The notes under the pieces were generated by a model. That model searched no databases, had not been told where the DNA came from, and saw only the letters and a list, made by a program, of their open reading frames with translations. A program made the translations under genes and the position numbers. A stretch of 64,000 nucleotides of DNA from Fasciola hepatica (Eukaryota; Platyhelminthes; Trematoda; Plagiorchiida; Fasciolidae), in assembly GCA_948099385.1 (NCBI GenBank), contig CANUEZ040000129.1:1984001-2048000 (forward strand). The letters run 5' to 3'. Positions 21,501 to 36,158 of the stretch are shown here, one piece after another (positions within the stretch are counted from its first letter, which is position 1; every line of letters starts with the position of its first letter).

Positions 21501-24158
21501 GGGCACTCGAACCCGGGATGAACGATTGTGAATCGAACACCTTAACCACAAGGCTATCCGGGCTGGCTCTCAACGGTTTGTTCAACATCTACACAACATG
21601 ATATAGCACCATTCCGTCACTGGCTTCGAACGGTAACAACCCGCCTCCCACACAGCGATCGACTCCTATGATGGATGACTTCTCTGTAGGGGCCTAAGTA
21701 CAACGAACGCATTCCGTTATGAACAACCTACAGAGCTTGGTTAATATTTCCAATTGAGTAGTAGGAGATTCGATTTGTATATAATATGATTGATCATGCA
21801 GCTTGAACGCTCAACTCACCATTGAAAAGCATGGAAGCACTGTACAGCTGTTTCATCCTTGTTGGGAATGATCAGCAGTGCACATCCACCGAGCCCCCAC
21901 GGGCACTCGAACCCGGGATGAACGATTGTGAATCGAACACATTAACCACAAGGCTATCCGGGCTGGCTCTCAACGGTTTGTTCAACATCTACACTACATG
22001 ATATAGCACCGTTCCGTCACTGGCTTCGAACGGTAACAACCCGCCTCCCACACAGCGATCGACTCCTATGATGGATGACTTCTCTGTAGGGGCCTAAGTA
22101 CAACGAACGCATTCCGTTATGAACAACCTACAGAGCTTGGTTAATATTTGCAATTGAGTAGTAGGAGATTCGATTTGTATATAATATGATTGATCATGCA
22201 GCTTGAACGCTCAACTCACCATTGAAAAGCATGGAAGCACTGTACAGCTGTTTCATCCCTGTTGGGAATGATCAGCAGTGCACATCCACCGAGCCCCCAC
22301 GGGCACTCGAACCCGGTCTGAACGCTTGTGAATCGAACACATTAACCACAAGGCTATCCGGGCTGGCTCTCAACGGTTTGTTCAACATCTACAATACATG
22401 ATATAGCACCGTTCCGTCACTGGCTTCGAACGGTAACAACCCGTCTCCCACACAGCGATCGACTCCTATGATGGATGACTTCTCTGTAGGGGCCTAAGTA
22501 CAACGAACGCATTCCGTTATGAACAACCTACAGAGCTTGGTTAATATTTCCAATTGAGTAGTAGGAGATTCGATTTGTATATAATATGATTGATCATGCA
22601 GCTTGAACGCTCAACTCACCATTGAAAAGCATGGAAGCACTGTACAGCTGTTTCATCCTTGTTGGGAATGATCAGCAGTGCACATCCACCGAGCCCCCAC
22701 GGGCACTCGAACCCGGGCTGAACGATTGTGAATCGAACACCTTAACCACAAGGCTATCCGGGCTGGCTCTCAACGGTTTGTTCAACATCTACAATACATG
22801 ATATAGCACCATTCCGTCACTGGCTTCGAACGGTATCAACCCGCCTCCCACACAGCGATCGACTCCTATGATGGATGACTTCTCTGTAGGGGCCTAAGTA
22901 CAACGAACGCATTCCGTTATGAACAACCTACAGAGCTTGGTTAATATTTCCAATTGAGTAGTAGGAGATTCGATTTGTATATAATATGATTGATCATGCA
23001 GCTTGAACGCTCAACTCACCATTGAAAAGCATGGAAGCACTGTACAGCTGTTTCATCCTTGTTGGGAATGATCAGCAGTGCACATCCACCGAGCCCCCAC
23101 GGGCACTCGAACCCGGGCTGAACGATTGTGAATCGACTACCTTAACCACAAGGCTATCCGGGCTGGCTCTCAACGGTTTGTTCAACATCTACACTACATG
23201 ATATAGCACCGTTCCGTCACTGGCTTCGAACGGTAACAACCCGCCTCCCACACAGCGATCGACTCCTATGATGGATGACTTCTCTGTAGGGGCCTAAGTA
23301 CAACGAACGCATTCCGTTATGAACAACCTACAGAGCTTGGTTAATATTTGCAATTGAGTAGTAGGAGATTCGATTTGTATATAATATGATTGATCATGCA
23401 GCTTGAACGCTCAACTCACCATTGAAAAGCATGGAAGCACTGTACAGCTGTTTCATCCTTGTTGGGAATGATCAGCAGTGCACATCCACCGAGCCCCCAC
23501 GGGCACTCGAACCCGGGATGAACGATTGTGAATCGAACACATTAACCACAAGGCTATCCGGGCTGGCTCTCAACGGTTTGTTCAACATCTACACTACATG
23601 ATATAGCACCGTTCCGTCACTGGCTTCGAACGGTATCAACCCGCCTCCCACACAGCGATCGACTCCTATGATGGATGACTTCTCTGTAGGGGCCTAAGTA
23701 CAACGAACGCATTCCGTTATGAACAACCTACAGAGCTTGGTTAATATTTCCAATTGAGTAGTAGGAGATTCGATTTGTATATAATATGATTGATCATGCA
23801 GCTTGAACGCTCAACTCACCATTGAAAAGCATGGAAGCACTGTACAGCTGTTTCATCCTTGTTGGGAATGATCAGCAGTGCACATCCACCGAGCCCCCAC
23901 GGGCACTCGAACCCGGGATGAACGATTGTGAATCGAACACATTAACCACAAGGCTATCCGGGCTGGCTCTCAACGGTTTGTTCAACATCTACAATACATG
24001 ATATAGCACCGTTCCGTCACTGGCTTCGAACGGTAACAACCCGCCTCTCACACAGCGATCGACTCCTATGATGGATGACTTCTCTGTAGGGGCCTAAGTA
24101 CAACGAACGCATTCCGTTATGAACAACCTACAGAGCTTGGTTAATATTTCCAATTGAG

Positions 24159-26558
24159 TAGTAGGAGATTCGATTTGTATATAATATGATTGATCATGCA
24201 GCTTGAACGCTCAACTCACCATTGAAAAGCATGGAAGCACTGTACAGCTGTTTCATCCTTGTTGGGAATGATCAGCAGTGCACATCCACCGAGCCCCCAC
24301 GGGCACTCGAACCCGGGCTGAACGATTGTGAATCGAACACCTTAACCACAAGGCTATCCGGGCTGGCTCTCAACGGTTTGTTCAACATCTACAATACATG
24401 ATATAGCACCATTCCGTCACTGGCTTCGAACGGTATCAACCCGCCTCCCACACAGCGATCGACTCCTATGATGGATGACTTCTCTGTAGGGGCCTAAGTA
24501 CAACGAACGCATTCCGTTATGAACAACCTACAGAGCTTGGTTAATATTTCCAATTGAGTAGTAGGAGATTCGATTTGTATATAATATGATTGATCATGCA
24601 GCTTGAACGCTCAACTCACCATTGAAAAGCATGGAAGCACTGTACAGCTGTTTCATCCTTGTTGGGAATGATCAGCAGTGCACATCCACCGAGCCCCCAC
24701 GGGCACTCGAACCCGGGCTGAACGATTGTGAATCGAACACCTTAACCACAAGGCTATCCGGGCTGGCTCTCAACGGTTTGTTCAACATCTACACTACATG
24801 ATATAGCACCGTTCCGTCACTGGCTTCGAACGGTAACAACCCGCCTCCCACACAGCGATCGACTCTTATGATGGATGACTTCTCTGTAGGGGCCTAAGTA
24901 CAACGAACGCATTCCGTTATGAACAACCTACAGAGCTTGGTTAATATTTCCAATTGAGTAGTAGGAGATTCGATTTGTATATAATATGATTGATCATGCA
25001 GCTTGAACGCTCAACTCACCATTGAAAAGCATGGAAGCACTGTACAGCTGTTTCATCCTTGTTGGGAATGATCAGCAGTGCACATCCACCGAGCCCCCAC
25101 GGGCACTCGAACCCGGGCTGAACGATTGTGAATCGAACACCTTAACCACAAGGCTATCCGGGCTGGCTCTCAACGGTTTGTTCAACATCTACAATACATG
25201 ATATAGCACCATTCCGTCACTGGCTTCGAACGGTATCAACCCGCCTCCCACACAGCGATCGACTCCTATGATGGATGACTTCTCTGTAGGGGCCTAAGTA
25301 CAACGAACGCATTCCGTTATGAACAACCTACAGAGCTTGGTTAATATTTCCAATTGAGTAGTAGGAGATTCGATTTGTATATAATATGATTGATCATGCA
25401 GCTTGAACGCTCAACTCACCATTGAAAAGCATGGAAGCACTGTACAGCTGTTTCATCCTTGTTGGGAATGATCAGCAGTGCACATCCACCGAGCCCCCAC
25501 GGGCACTCGAACCCGGGCTGAACGATTGTGAATCGAACACCTTAACCACAAGGCTATCCGGGCTGGCTCTCAACGGTTTGTTCAACATCTACACTACATG
25601 ATATAGCACCGTTCCGTCACTGGCTTCGAACGGTAACAACCCGCCTCCCACACAGCGATCGACTCTTATGATGGATGACTTCTCTGTAGGGGCCTAAGTA
25701 CAACGAACGCATTCCGTTATGAACAACCTACAGAGCTTGGTTAATATTTCCAATTGAGTAGTAGGAGATTCGATTTGTATATAATATGATTGATCATGCA
25801 GCTTGAACGCTCAACTCACCATTGAAAAGCATGGAAGCACTGTACAGCTGTTTCATCCTTGTTGGGAATGATCAGCAGTGCACATCCACCGAGCCCCCAC
25901 GGGCACTCGAACCCGGGCTGAACGATTGTGAATCGAACACCTTAACCACAAGGCTATCCGGGCTGGCTCTCAACGGTTTGTTCAACATCTACAATACATG
26001 ATATAGCACCATTCCGTCACTGGCTTCGAACGGTATCAACCCGCCTCCCACACAGCGATCGACTCCTATGATGGATGACTTCTCTGTAGGGGCCTAAGTA
26101 CAACGAACGCATTCCGTTATGAACAACCTACAGAGCTTGGTTAATATTTCCAATTGAGTAGTAGGAGATTCGATTTGTATATAATATGATTGATCATGCA
26201 GCTTGAACGCTCAACTCACCATTGAAAAGCATGGAAGCACTGTACAGCTGTTTCATCCTTGTTGGGAATGATCAGCAGTGCACATCCACCGAGCCCCCAC
26301 GGGCACTCGAACCCGGGCTGAACGATTGTGAATCGAACACCTTAACCACAAGGCTATCCGGGCTGGCTCTCAACGGTTTGTTCAACATCTACACTACATG
26401 ATATAGCACCGTTCCGTCACTGGCTTCGAACGGTAACAACCCGCCTCCCACACAGCGATCGACTCTTATGATGGATGACTTCTCTGTAGGGGCCTAAGTA
26501 CAACGAACGCATTCCGTTATGAACAACCTACAGAGCTTGGTTAATATTTCCAATTGAG
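24159..26558. repeat. Dimeric higher-order repeat, three copies of 800 bp
   Basis: Two unit types alternate three times. Type 1 has CACCATTCCGTC plus CGGTATCAAC (24408, 25208, 26008). Type 2 has GACTCTTATG (24861, 25661, 26461). The flanking units lack this alternation. Confidence 0.88.
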
Positions 26559-29500
26559 TAGTAGGAGATTCGATTTGTATATAATATGATTGATCATGCA
26601 GCTTGAACGCTCAACTCACCATTGAAAAGCATGGAAGCACTGTACAGCTGTTTCATCCTTGTTGGGAATGATCAGCAGTGCACATCCACCGAGCCCCCAC
26701 GGGCACTCGAACCCGGGATGAACGATTGTGAATCGAACACATTAACCACAAGGCTATCCGGGCTGGCTCTCAACGGTTTGTTCAACATCTACAATACATG
26801 ATATAGCACCGTTCCGTCACTGGCTTCGAACGGTATCAACCCGCCTCCCACACAGCGATCGACTCCTATGATGGATGACTTCTCTGTAGGGGCCTAAGTA
26901 CAACGAACGCATTCCGTTATGAACAACCTACAGAGCTTGGTTAATATTTCCAATTGAGTAGTAGGAGATTCGATTTTTATATAATATGATTGATCATGCA
27001 GCTTGAACGCTCAACTCACCATTGAAAAGCATGGAAGCACTGTACAGCTGTTTCATCCTTGTTGGGAATGATCAGCAGTGCACATCCACCGAGCCCCCAC
27101 GGGCACTCGAACCCGGGCTGAACGATTGTGAATCGAACACCTTAACCACAAGGCTATCCGGGCTGGCTCTCAACGGTTTGTTCAACATCTACACTACATG
27201 ATATAGCACCATTCCGTCACTGGCTTCGAACGGTAACAACCCGCCTCCCACACAGCGATCGACTCCTATGATGGATGACTTCTCTGTAGGGGCCTACGTA
27301 CAACGAACGCATTCCGTTATGAACAACCTACAGAGCTTGGTTAATATTTGCAATTGAGTAGTAGGAGATTCGATTTGTATATAATATGATTGATCATGCA
27401 GCTTGAACGCTCAACTCACCATTGAAAAGCATGGAAGCACTGTACAGCTGTTTCATCCTTGTTGGGAATGATCAGCAGTGCACATCCACCGAGCCCCCAC
27501 GGGCACTCGAACCCGGGCTGAACGATTGTGAATCGAACACCTTAACCACAAGGCTATCCGGGCTGGCTCTCAACGGTTTGTTCAACATCTACACTACATG
27601 ATATAGCACCGTTCCGTCACTGGCTTCGAACGGTAACAACCCGCCTCCCACACAGCGATCGACTCCTATGATGGATGACTTCTCTGTAGGGGCCTAAGTA
27701 CAACGAACGCATTCCGTTATGAACAACCTACAGAGCTTGGTTAATATTTCCAATTGAGTAGTAGGAGATTCGATTTGTATATAATATGATTGATCATGCA
27801 GCTTGAACGCTCAACTCACCATTGAAAAGCATGGAAGCAATGTACAGCTGTTTCATCCTTGTTGGGAATGATCAGCAGTGCACATCCACCGAGCCCCCAC
27901 GGGCACTCGAACCCGGGCTGAACGATTGTGAATCGAACACCTTAACCACAAGGCTATCCGGGCTGGCTCTCAACGGTTTGTTCAACATCTACACTACATG
28001 ATATAGCAGCGTTCAGTCACTCGCTTCGAACGGTAACAACCCGCCCCCCACACAGCGATCGACTCCTATGATGGATGACTTCTCTCTGGGGGCCTAAGTA
28101 CAACGAACGCATTCCGTTATGAACAACCTACAGAGCTTGGTTAATATTTCCAATTGAGTAGTGGGAGATTCGATTTGTATATAATATGATTGATCATGCA
28201 GCTTGAACGCTCAACTCACCATTGAAAAGCATGGAAGCACTGTACAGCTGTTTCATCCTTGTTGGGAATGATCAGCAGTGCACATCCACCGAGCCCCCAC
28301 GGGCACTCGAACCCGGGCTGAACGATTGTGAATCGAACACCTTAACCACAAGGCTATCCGGGCTGGCTCTCAACGGTTTGTTCAACATCTACACTACATG
28401 ATATAGCACCGTTCCGTCACTGGCTTCGAACGGTTACAACCCGCCTCCCACACAGCGATCGACTCCTATGATGGATGACTTCTCTCTGGGGGCCTAAGTA
28501 CAACGAACGCATTCCGTTATGAACAACCTACAGAGCTTGGTTAATATTTCCAATTGAGTAGTAGGAGATTCGATTTGTATATAATATGATTGATCATGCA
28601 GCTTGAACGCTCAACTCACCATTGAAAAGCATGGAAGCACTGTACAGCTGTTTCATCCTTGTTGGGAATGATCAGCAGTGCACATCCACCGAGCCCCCAC
28701 GGGCACTCGAACCCGGGCTGAACGATTGTGAATCGAACACCTTAACCACAAGGCTATCCGGGCTGGCTCTCAACGGTTTGTTCAACATCTACACTACATG
28801 ATATAGCACCGTTCCGTCACTGGCTTCGAACGGTAACAACCCGCCTCCCACACAGCGATCGACTCCTATGATGGATGACTTCTCTGTAGGGGCCTAAGTA
28901 CAACGAACGCATTCCGTTATGAACAACCTACAGAGCTTGGTTAATATTTCCAATTGAGTAGTAGGAGATTCGATTTGTATATAATATGATTGATCATGCA
29001 GCTTGAACGCTCAACTCACCATTGAAAAGCATGGAAGCACTGTACAGCTGTTTCATCCTTGTTGGGAATGATCAGCAGTGCACATCCACCGAGCCCCCAC
29101 GGGCACTCGAACCCGGGATGAACGATTGTGAATCGAACACCTTAACCACAAGGCTATCCGGGCTGGCTCTCAACGGTTTGTTCAACATCTACACTACATG
29201 ATATAGCACCGTTCCGTCACTGGCTTCGAACGGTAACAACCCGCCTCCCACACAGCGATCGACTCCTATGATGGATGACTTCTCTGTAGGGGCCTAAGTA
29301 CAACGAACGCATTCCGTTATGAACAACCTACAGAGCTTGGTTAATATTTCCAATTGAGTAGTAGGAGATTCGATTTGTATATAATATGATTGATCATGCA
29401 GCTTGAACGCTCAACTCACCATTGAAAAGCATGGAAGCACTGTACAGCTGTTTCATCCTTGTTGGGAATGATCAGCAGTGCACATCCACCGAGCCCCCAC

Positions 29501-32158
29501 GGGCACTCGAACCCGGGATGAACGATTGTGAATCGAACACCTTAACCACAAGGCTATCCGGGCTGGCTCTCAACGGTTTGTTCAACATCTACACTACATG
29601 ATATAGCACCGTTCCGTCACTGGCTTCGAACGGTAACAACCCGCCTCCCACACAGCGATCGACTCCTATGATGGATGACTTCTCTGTAGGGGCCTAAGTA
29701 CAACGAACGCATTCCGTTATGAACAACCTACAGAGCTTGGTTAATATTTCCAATTCAGTAGTAGGAGATTTGATTTGTATATAATATGATTGATCATGCA
29801 GCTTGAACGCTCAACTCACCATTGAAAAGCATGGAAGCACTGTACAGCTGTTTCATCCTTGTTGGGAATGATCAGCAGTGCACATCCACCGAGCCCCCAC
29901 GGGCACTCGAACCCGGGCTGAACGATTGTGAATCGAACACCTTAACCACAAGGCTATCCGGGCTGGCTCTCAACGGTTTGTTCAACATCTACACTACATG
30001 ATGTAGCACCGTTCCGTCACTGGCTTCCAACGGTAACAACCCGCCTCCCACACAGCGATCGACTCCTATGATGGATGACTTCTCTGTAGGGGCCTAAGTA
30101 CAACGAACGCATTCCGTTATGAACAACCTACAGAGCTTGGTTAATATTTCCAATTGAGTAGTAGGAGATTCGATTTGTATATAATATGATTGATCATGCA
30201 GCTTGAACGTTCAACTCACCATTGAAAAGCATGGAAGCACTGTACAGCTGTTTCATCCTTGTTGGGAATGATCAGCAGTGCACATCCACCGAGCCCCCAC
30301 GGGCACTCGAACCCGGGCTGAACGATTGTGAATCGAACACCTTAACCACAAGGCTATCCGGGCTGGCTCTCAACGGTTTGTTCAACATCTACACTACATG
30401 ATATAGCACCGTTCCGTCACTGGCTTCGAACGGTAACAACCCGCCTCCCACACAGCGATCGACTCCTATGATGGATGACTTCTCTGTAGGGGCCTAAGTA
30501 CAACGAACGCATTCCGTTATGAACAACCTACAGAGCTTGGTTAATATTTCCAATTGAGTAGTAGGAGATTCGATTTGTATATAATATGATTGATCATGCA
30601 GCTTGAACGCTCAACTCACCATTGAAAAGCATGGAAGCACTGTACAGCTGTTTCATCCTTGTTGGGAATGATCAGCAGTGCACATCCACCGAGCCACCAC
30701 GGGCACTCGAACCCGGGCTGAACGATTGTAAATCGAACACCTTAACCACAAGGCTATCCGGGCTGGCTCTCAACGGTTTGTTCAACATCTACACTACATG
30801 ATATAGCACCGTTCCGTCACTGGCTTCGAACGGTAACAACCCGCCTCCCACACAGCGATCGACTCCTATGATGGATGACTTCTCTGTAGGGGCCTAAGTA
30901 CAACGAACGCATTCCGTTATGAACAACCTACAGAGCTTGGTTAATATTTCCAATTGAGTAGTAGGAGATTCGATTTGTATATAATATGATTGATCATGCA
31001 GCTTGAACGCTCAACTCACCATTGAAAAGCATGGAAGCACTGTACAGCTGTTTCATCCTTGTTGGGAATGATCAGCAGTGCACATCCACCGAACGCCCAC
31101 GGGCACTCGAACCCGGGCTGAACGATTGTGAATCGAACACCTTAACCACAAGGCTATCCGGGCTGGCTCTCAACGGTTTGTTCAACATCTACACTACAAG
31201 ATATAGCACCGTTCCGTCACTGGCTTCGAACAGTAACAACCCGCCTCCCACACAGCGATCGACTCCTATGATGGATGACTTCTCTGTAGGGGCCTAAGTA
31301 CAACGAACGCATTCCGTTATGAACAACCTACAGAGCTTGGTTAATATTTCCAATTGAGTAGTAGGAGATTCGATTTGTATATAATATGATTGATCATGCA
31401 GCTTGAACGCTCAACTCACCATTGAAAAGCATGGAAGCACTGTACAGCTGTTTCATCCTTGTTGGGAATGATCAGCAGTGCACATCCACCGAGCCCCCAC
31501 GGGCACTCGAACCCGGGCTGAACGATTGTGAATCGAACACCTTAACCACAAGGCTATCCGGGCTGGCTCTCAACGGTTTGTTCAACATCTACAATACATG
31601 ATATAGCACCGTTCTGTCACTGGCTTCGAACGGTAACAACCCGCCTCCCACACAGCGATCGACTCCTATGATGGATGACTTCTCTGTAGGGGCCTAAGTA
31701 CAACGAACGCATTCCGTTATGAACAACCTACAGAGCTTGGTTAATATTTCCAATTGAGTAGTAGGAGATTCGATTTGTATATAATATGATTGATCATGCA
31801 GCTTGAATGCTCAACTCACCATTGAAAAGCATGGAAGCACTGTACAGCTGTTTCATCCTTGTTGGGAATGATCAGCAGTGCACATCCACCGAGCCACCAC
31901 GGGCACTCGAACCCGGGCTGAACGATTGTGAATCGAACACCTTAACCACAAGGCTATCCGGGCTGGCTCTCAACGGTTTGTTCAACATCTACAATACATG
32001 ATATAGCATCGTTCCGTCACTGGCTTCGAACGGTAACAACCCGCCTCCCACACAGCGATCGACTCCTATGATGGATGACTTCTCTGTAGGGGCCTAAGTA
32101 CAACGAACGCATTCCGTTATGAACAACCTACAGAGCTTGGTTAATATTTCCAATTGAG

Positions 32159-35100
32159 TAGTAGGAGATTCGATTTGTATATAATATGATTGATCATGCA
32201 GCTTGAACGCTCAACTCACCATTGAAAAGCATGGAAGCACTGTACAGCTGTTTCATCCTTGTTGGGAATGATCAGCAGTGCACATCCACCGAGCCCCCAC
32301 GGGCACTCGAACCCGGGATGAACGATTGTGAATCGAACACATTAACCACAAGGCTATCCGGGCTGGCTCTCAACGGTTTGTTCAACATCTACACTACATG
32401 ATATAGCACCGTTCCGTCACTGGCTTCGAACGGTAACAACCCGCCTCCCACACAGCGATCGACTCCTATGATGGATGACTTCTCTGTAGGGGCCTAAGTA
32501 CAACGAACGCATTCCGTTATGAACAACCTACAGAGCTTGGTTAATATTTGCAATTGAGTAGTAGGAGATTCGATTTGTATATAATATGATTGATCATGCA
32601 GCTTGAACGCTCAACTCACCATTGAAAAGCATGGAAGCACTGTACAGCTGTTTCATCCTTGTTGGGAATGATCAGCAGTGCACATCCACCGAGCCCCCAC
32701 GGGCACTCGAACCCGGGATGAACGATTGTGAATCGAACACCTTAACCACAAGGCTATCCGGGCTGGCTCTCAACGGTTTGTTCAACATCTACACTACATG
32801 ATATAGCACCGTTCCGTCACTGGCTTCGAACGGAAACAACCCGCCTCCCACACAGCGATCGACTCTTATGATGGATGACTTCTCTGTAGGGGCCTAAGTA
32901 CAACGAACGCATTCCGTTATGAACAACCTACAGAGCTTGGTTAATATTTCCAATTGAGTAGTAGGAGATTCGATTTGTATGTAATATGATTGATCATGCA
33001 GCTTGAACGCTCAACTCACCATTGAAAAGCATGGAAGCACTGTACAGCTGTTTCATCCTTGTTGGGAATGATCAGCAGTGCACATTCACCGAGCCACCAC
33101 GGGCACTCGAACCCGGGCTGAACGATTGTGAATCGAACACCTTAACCACAAGGCTATCCGGGCTGGCTCTCAACGGTTTGTTCAACATCTACAATACATG
33201 ATATAGCACCGTTCCGTCACTGGCTTCGAACGGTAACAACCCGCCTACCACACAGCGATCGACTCCTATGATGGATGACTTCTCTGTAGGGGACTAAGTA
33301 CAACGAACGCATTCCGTTATGAACAACCTACAGAGCTTGGTTAATATTTGCAATTGAGTAGTAGGAGATTCGATTTGTATATAATATGATTGATCATGCA
33401 GCTTGAACGCTCAACTCACCATTGAAAAGCATGGAAGCACTGTACAGCTGTTTCATCCTTGTTGGGAATGATCAGCAGTGCACATCCACCGAGCCCCCAC
33501 GGGCACTCGAACCCGGGGTGAACGATTGTGAATCGAACACCTTAACCACAAGGCTATCCGGGCTGGCTCTCAACGGTTTGTTCAACATCTACACTACATG
33601 ATATAGCACCGTTCCGTCACTGGCTTCGAACGGTAACAACCCGCCTCCCACACAGCGATCGACTCCTATGATGGATGACTTCTCTGTAGGGGCCTAAGTA
33701 CAACGAACGCATTCCGTTATGAACAACCTACAGAGCTTGGTTAATATTTCCAATTGAGTAGTAGGAGATTCGATTTGTATATAATATGATTGATCATGCA
33801 GCTTGAACGCTCAACTCACCATTGAAAAGCATGGAAGCACTGTACAGCTGTTTCATCCTTGTTGGGAATGATCAGCAGTGCACATCCACCGAGCCCCCAC
33901 GGGCACTCGAACCCGGGCTGAACGATTGTGAATCGAACACCTTAACCACAAGGCTATCCGGGCTGGCTCTCAACGGTTTGTTCAACATCTACAATACATG
34001 ATATAGCACCGTTCTGTCACTGGCTTCGAACGGTAACAACCCGCCTCCCACACAGCGATCGACTCCTATGATGGATGACTTCTCTGTAGGGGCCTACGTA
34101 CAACGAACGCATTCCGTTATGAACAACCTACAGAGCTTGGTTAATATTTCCAATTCAGTAGTAGGAGATTCGATTTGTATATAATATGATTGATCATGCA
34201 GCTTGAACGCTCAACTCACCATTGAAAAGCATGGAAGCACTGTACAGCTGTTTCATCCTTGTTGGGAATGATCAGCAGTGCACATCCACCGAGCCCCCAC
34301 GGGCACTCGAACCCGGGATGAACGATTGTGAATCGAACACATTAACCACAAGGCTATCCGGGCTGGCTCTCAACGGTTTGTTCAACATCTACACTACATG
34401 ATATAGCACCGTTCCGTCACTGGCTTCGAACGGTAACAACCCGCCTCCCACACAGCGATCGACTCCTATGATGGATGACTTCTCTGTAGGGGCCTAAGTA
34501 CAACGAACGCATTCCGTTATGAACAACCTACAGAGCTTGGTTAATATTTCCAATTGAGTAGTAGGAGATTCGATTTGTATATAATATGATTGATCATGCA
34601 GCTTGAACGCTCAACTCACCATTGAAAAGCATGGAAGCACTGTACAGCTGTTTCATCCTTGTTGGGAATGATCAGCAGTGCACATCCACCGAGCCCCCAC
34701 GGGCACTCGAACCCGGGATGAACGATTGTGAATCGAACACCTTAACCACAAGGCTATCCGGGCTGGCTCTCAACGGTTTGTTCAACATCTACACTACATG
34801 ATATAGCACCGTTCCGTCACTGGCTTCGAACGGAAACAACCCGCCTCCCACACAGCGATCGACTCTTATGATGGATGACTTCTCTGTAGGGGCCTAAGTA
34901 CAACGAACGCATTCCGTTATGAACAACCTACAGAGCTTGGTTAATATTTCCAATTGAGTAGTAGGAGATTCGATTTGTATGTAATATGATTGATCATGCA
35001 GCTTGAACGCTCAACTCACCATTGAAAAGCATGGAAGCACTGTACAGCTGTTTCATCCTTGTTGGGAATGATCAGCAGTGCACATTCACCGAGCCACCAC

Positions 35101-36158
35101 GGGCACTCGAACCCGGGCTTAACGATTGTGAATCGAACACCTTAACCACAAGGCTATCCGGGCTGGCTCTCAACGGTTTGTTCAACATCTACAATACATG
35201 ATATAGCACCGTTCCGTCACTGGCTTCGAACGGTAACAACCCGCCTACCACACAGCGATCGACTCCTATGATGGATGACTTCTCTGTAGGGGACTAAGTA
35301 CAACGAACGCATTCCGTTATGAACAACCTACAGAGCTTGGTTAATATTTGCAATTGAGTAGTAGGAGATTCGATTTGTATATAATATGATTGATCATGCA
35401 GCTTGAACGCTCAACTCACCATTGAATGGCATGGAAGCACTGTACAGCTGTTTCATCCTTGTTGGGAATGATCAGCAGTGCACATCCACCGAGCCCCCAC
35501 GGGCACTCGAACCCGGGGTGAACGATTGTGAATCGAACACCTTAACCACAAGGCTATCCGGGCTGGCTCTCAACGGTTTGTTCAACATCTACACTACATG
35601 ATATAGCACCGTTCCGTCACTGGCTTCGAACGGTAACAACCCGCCTCCCACACAGCGATCGACTCCTATGATGGATGACTTCTCTGTAGGGGCCTAAGTA
35701 CAACGAACGCATTCCGTTATGAACAACCTACAGAGCTTGGTTAATATTTCCAATTGAGTAGTAGGAGATTCGATTTGTATATAATATGATTGATCATGCA
35801 GCTTGAACGCTCAACTCACCATTGAAAAGCATGGAAGCACTGTACAGCTGTTTCATCCTTGTTGGGAATGATCAGCAGTGCACATCCACCGAGCCCCCAC
35901 GGGCACTCGAACCCGGGCTGAACGATTGTGAATCGAACACCTTAACCACAAGGCTATCCGGGCTGGCTCTCAACGGTTTGTTCAACATCTACAATACATG
36001 ATATAGCACCGTTCTGTCACTGGCTTCGAACGGTAACAACCCGCCTCCCACACAGCGATCGACTCCTATGATGGATGACTTCTCTGTAGGGGCCTACGTA
36101 CAACGAACGCATTCCGTTATGAACAACCTACAGAGCTTGGTTAATATTTCCAATTCAG
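32159..36158. repeat. Five-unit higher-order repeat, two copies of 2,000 bp
   Basis: Units 32159-34158 recur at 34159-36158 with the same ordered private variants: CGGAAACAAC with GACTCTTATG, then CACATTCACCGAGCCACCAC with GGGGACTAAG, then CCCGGGGTG, then GTTCTGTCAC with GGCCTACGTA and AATTCAGTAG. A few later differences exist (CCCGGGCTT at 35116, ATTGAATGGC at 35421). Confidence 0.9.

Noticed and set aside
31022..32001. ORFs of 91 and 64 residues inside the satellite
   Set aside because: They exist only because single substitutions in those units remove a stop or create a start (for example ACACTACAAG at 31191). Other units do not keep the frame and no codon-level conservation is visible.
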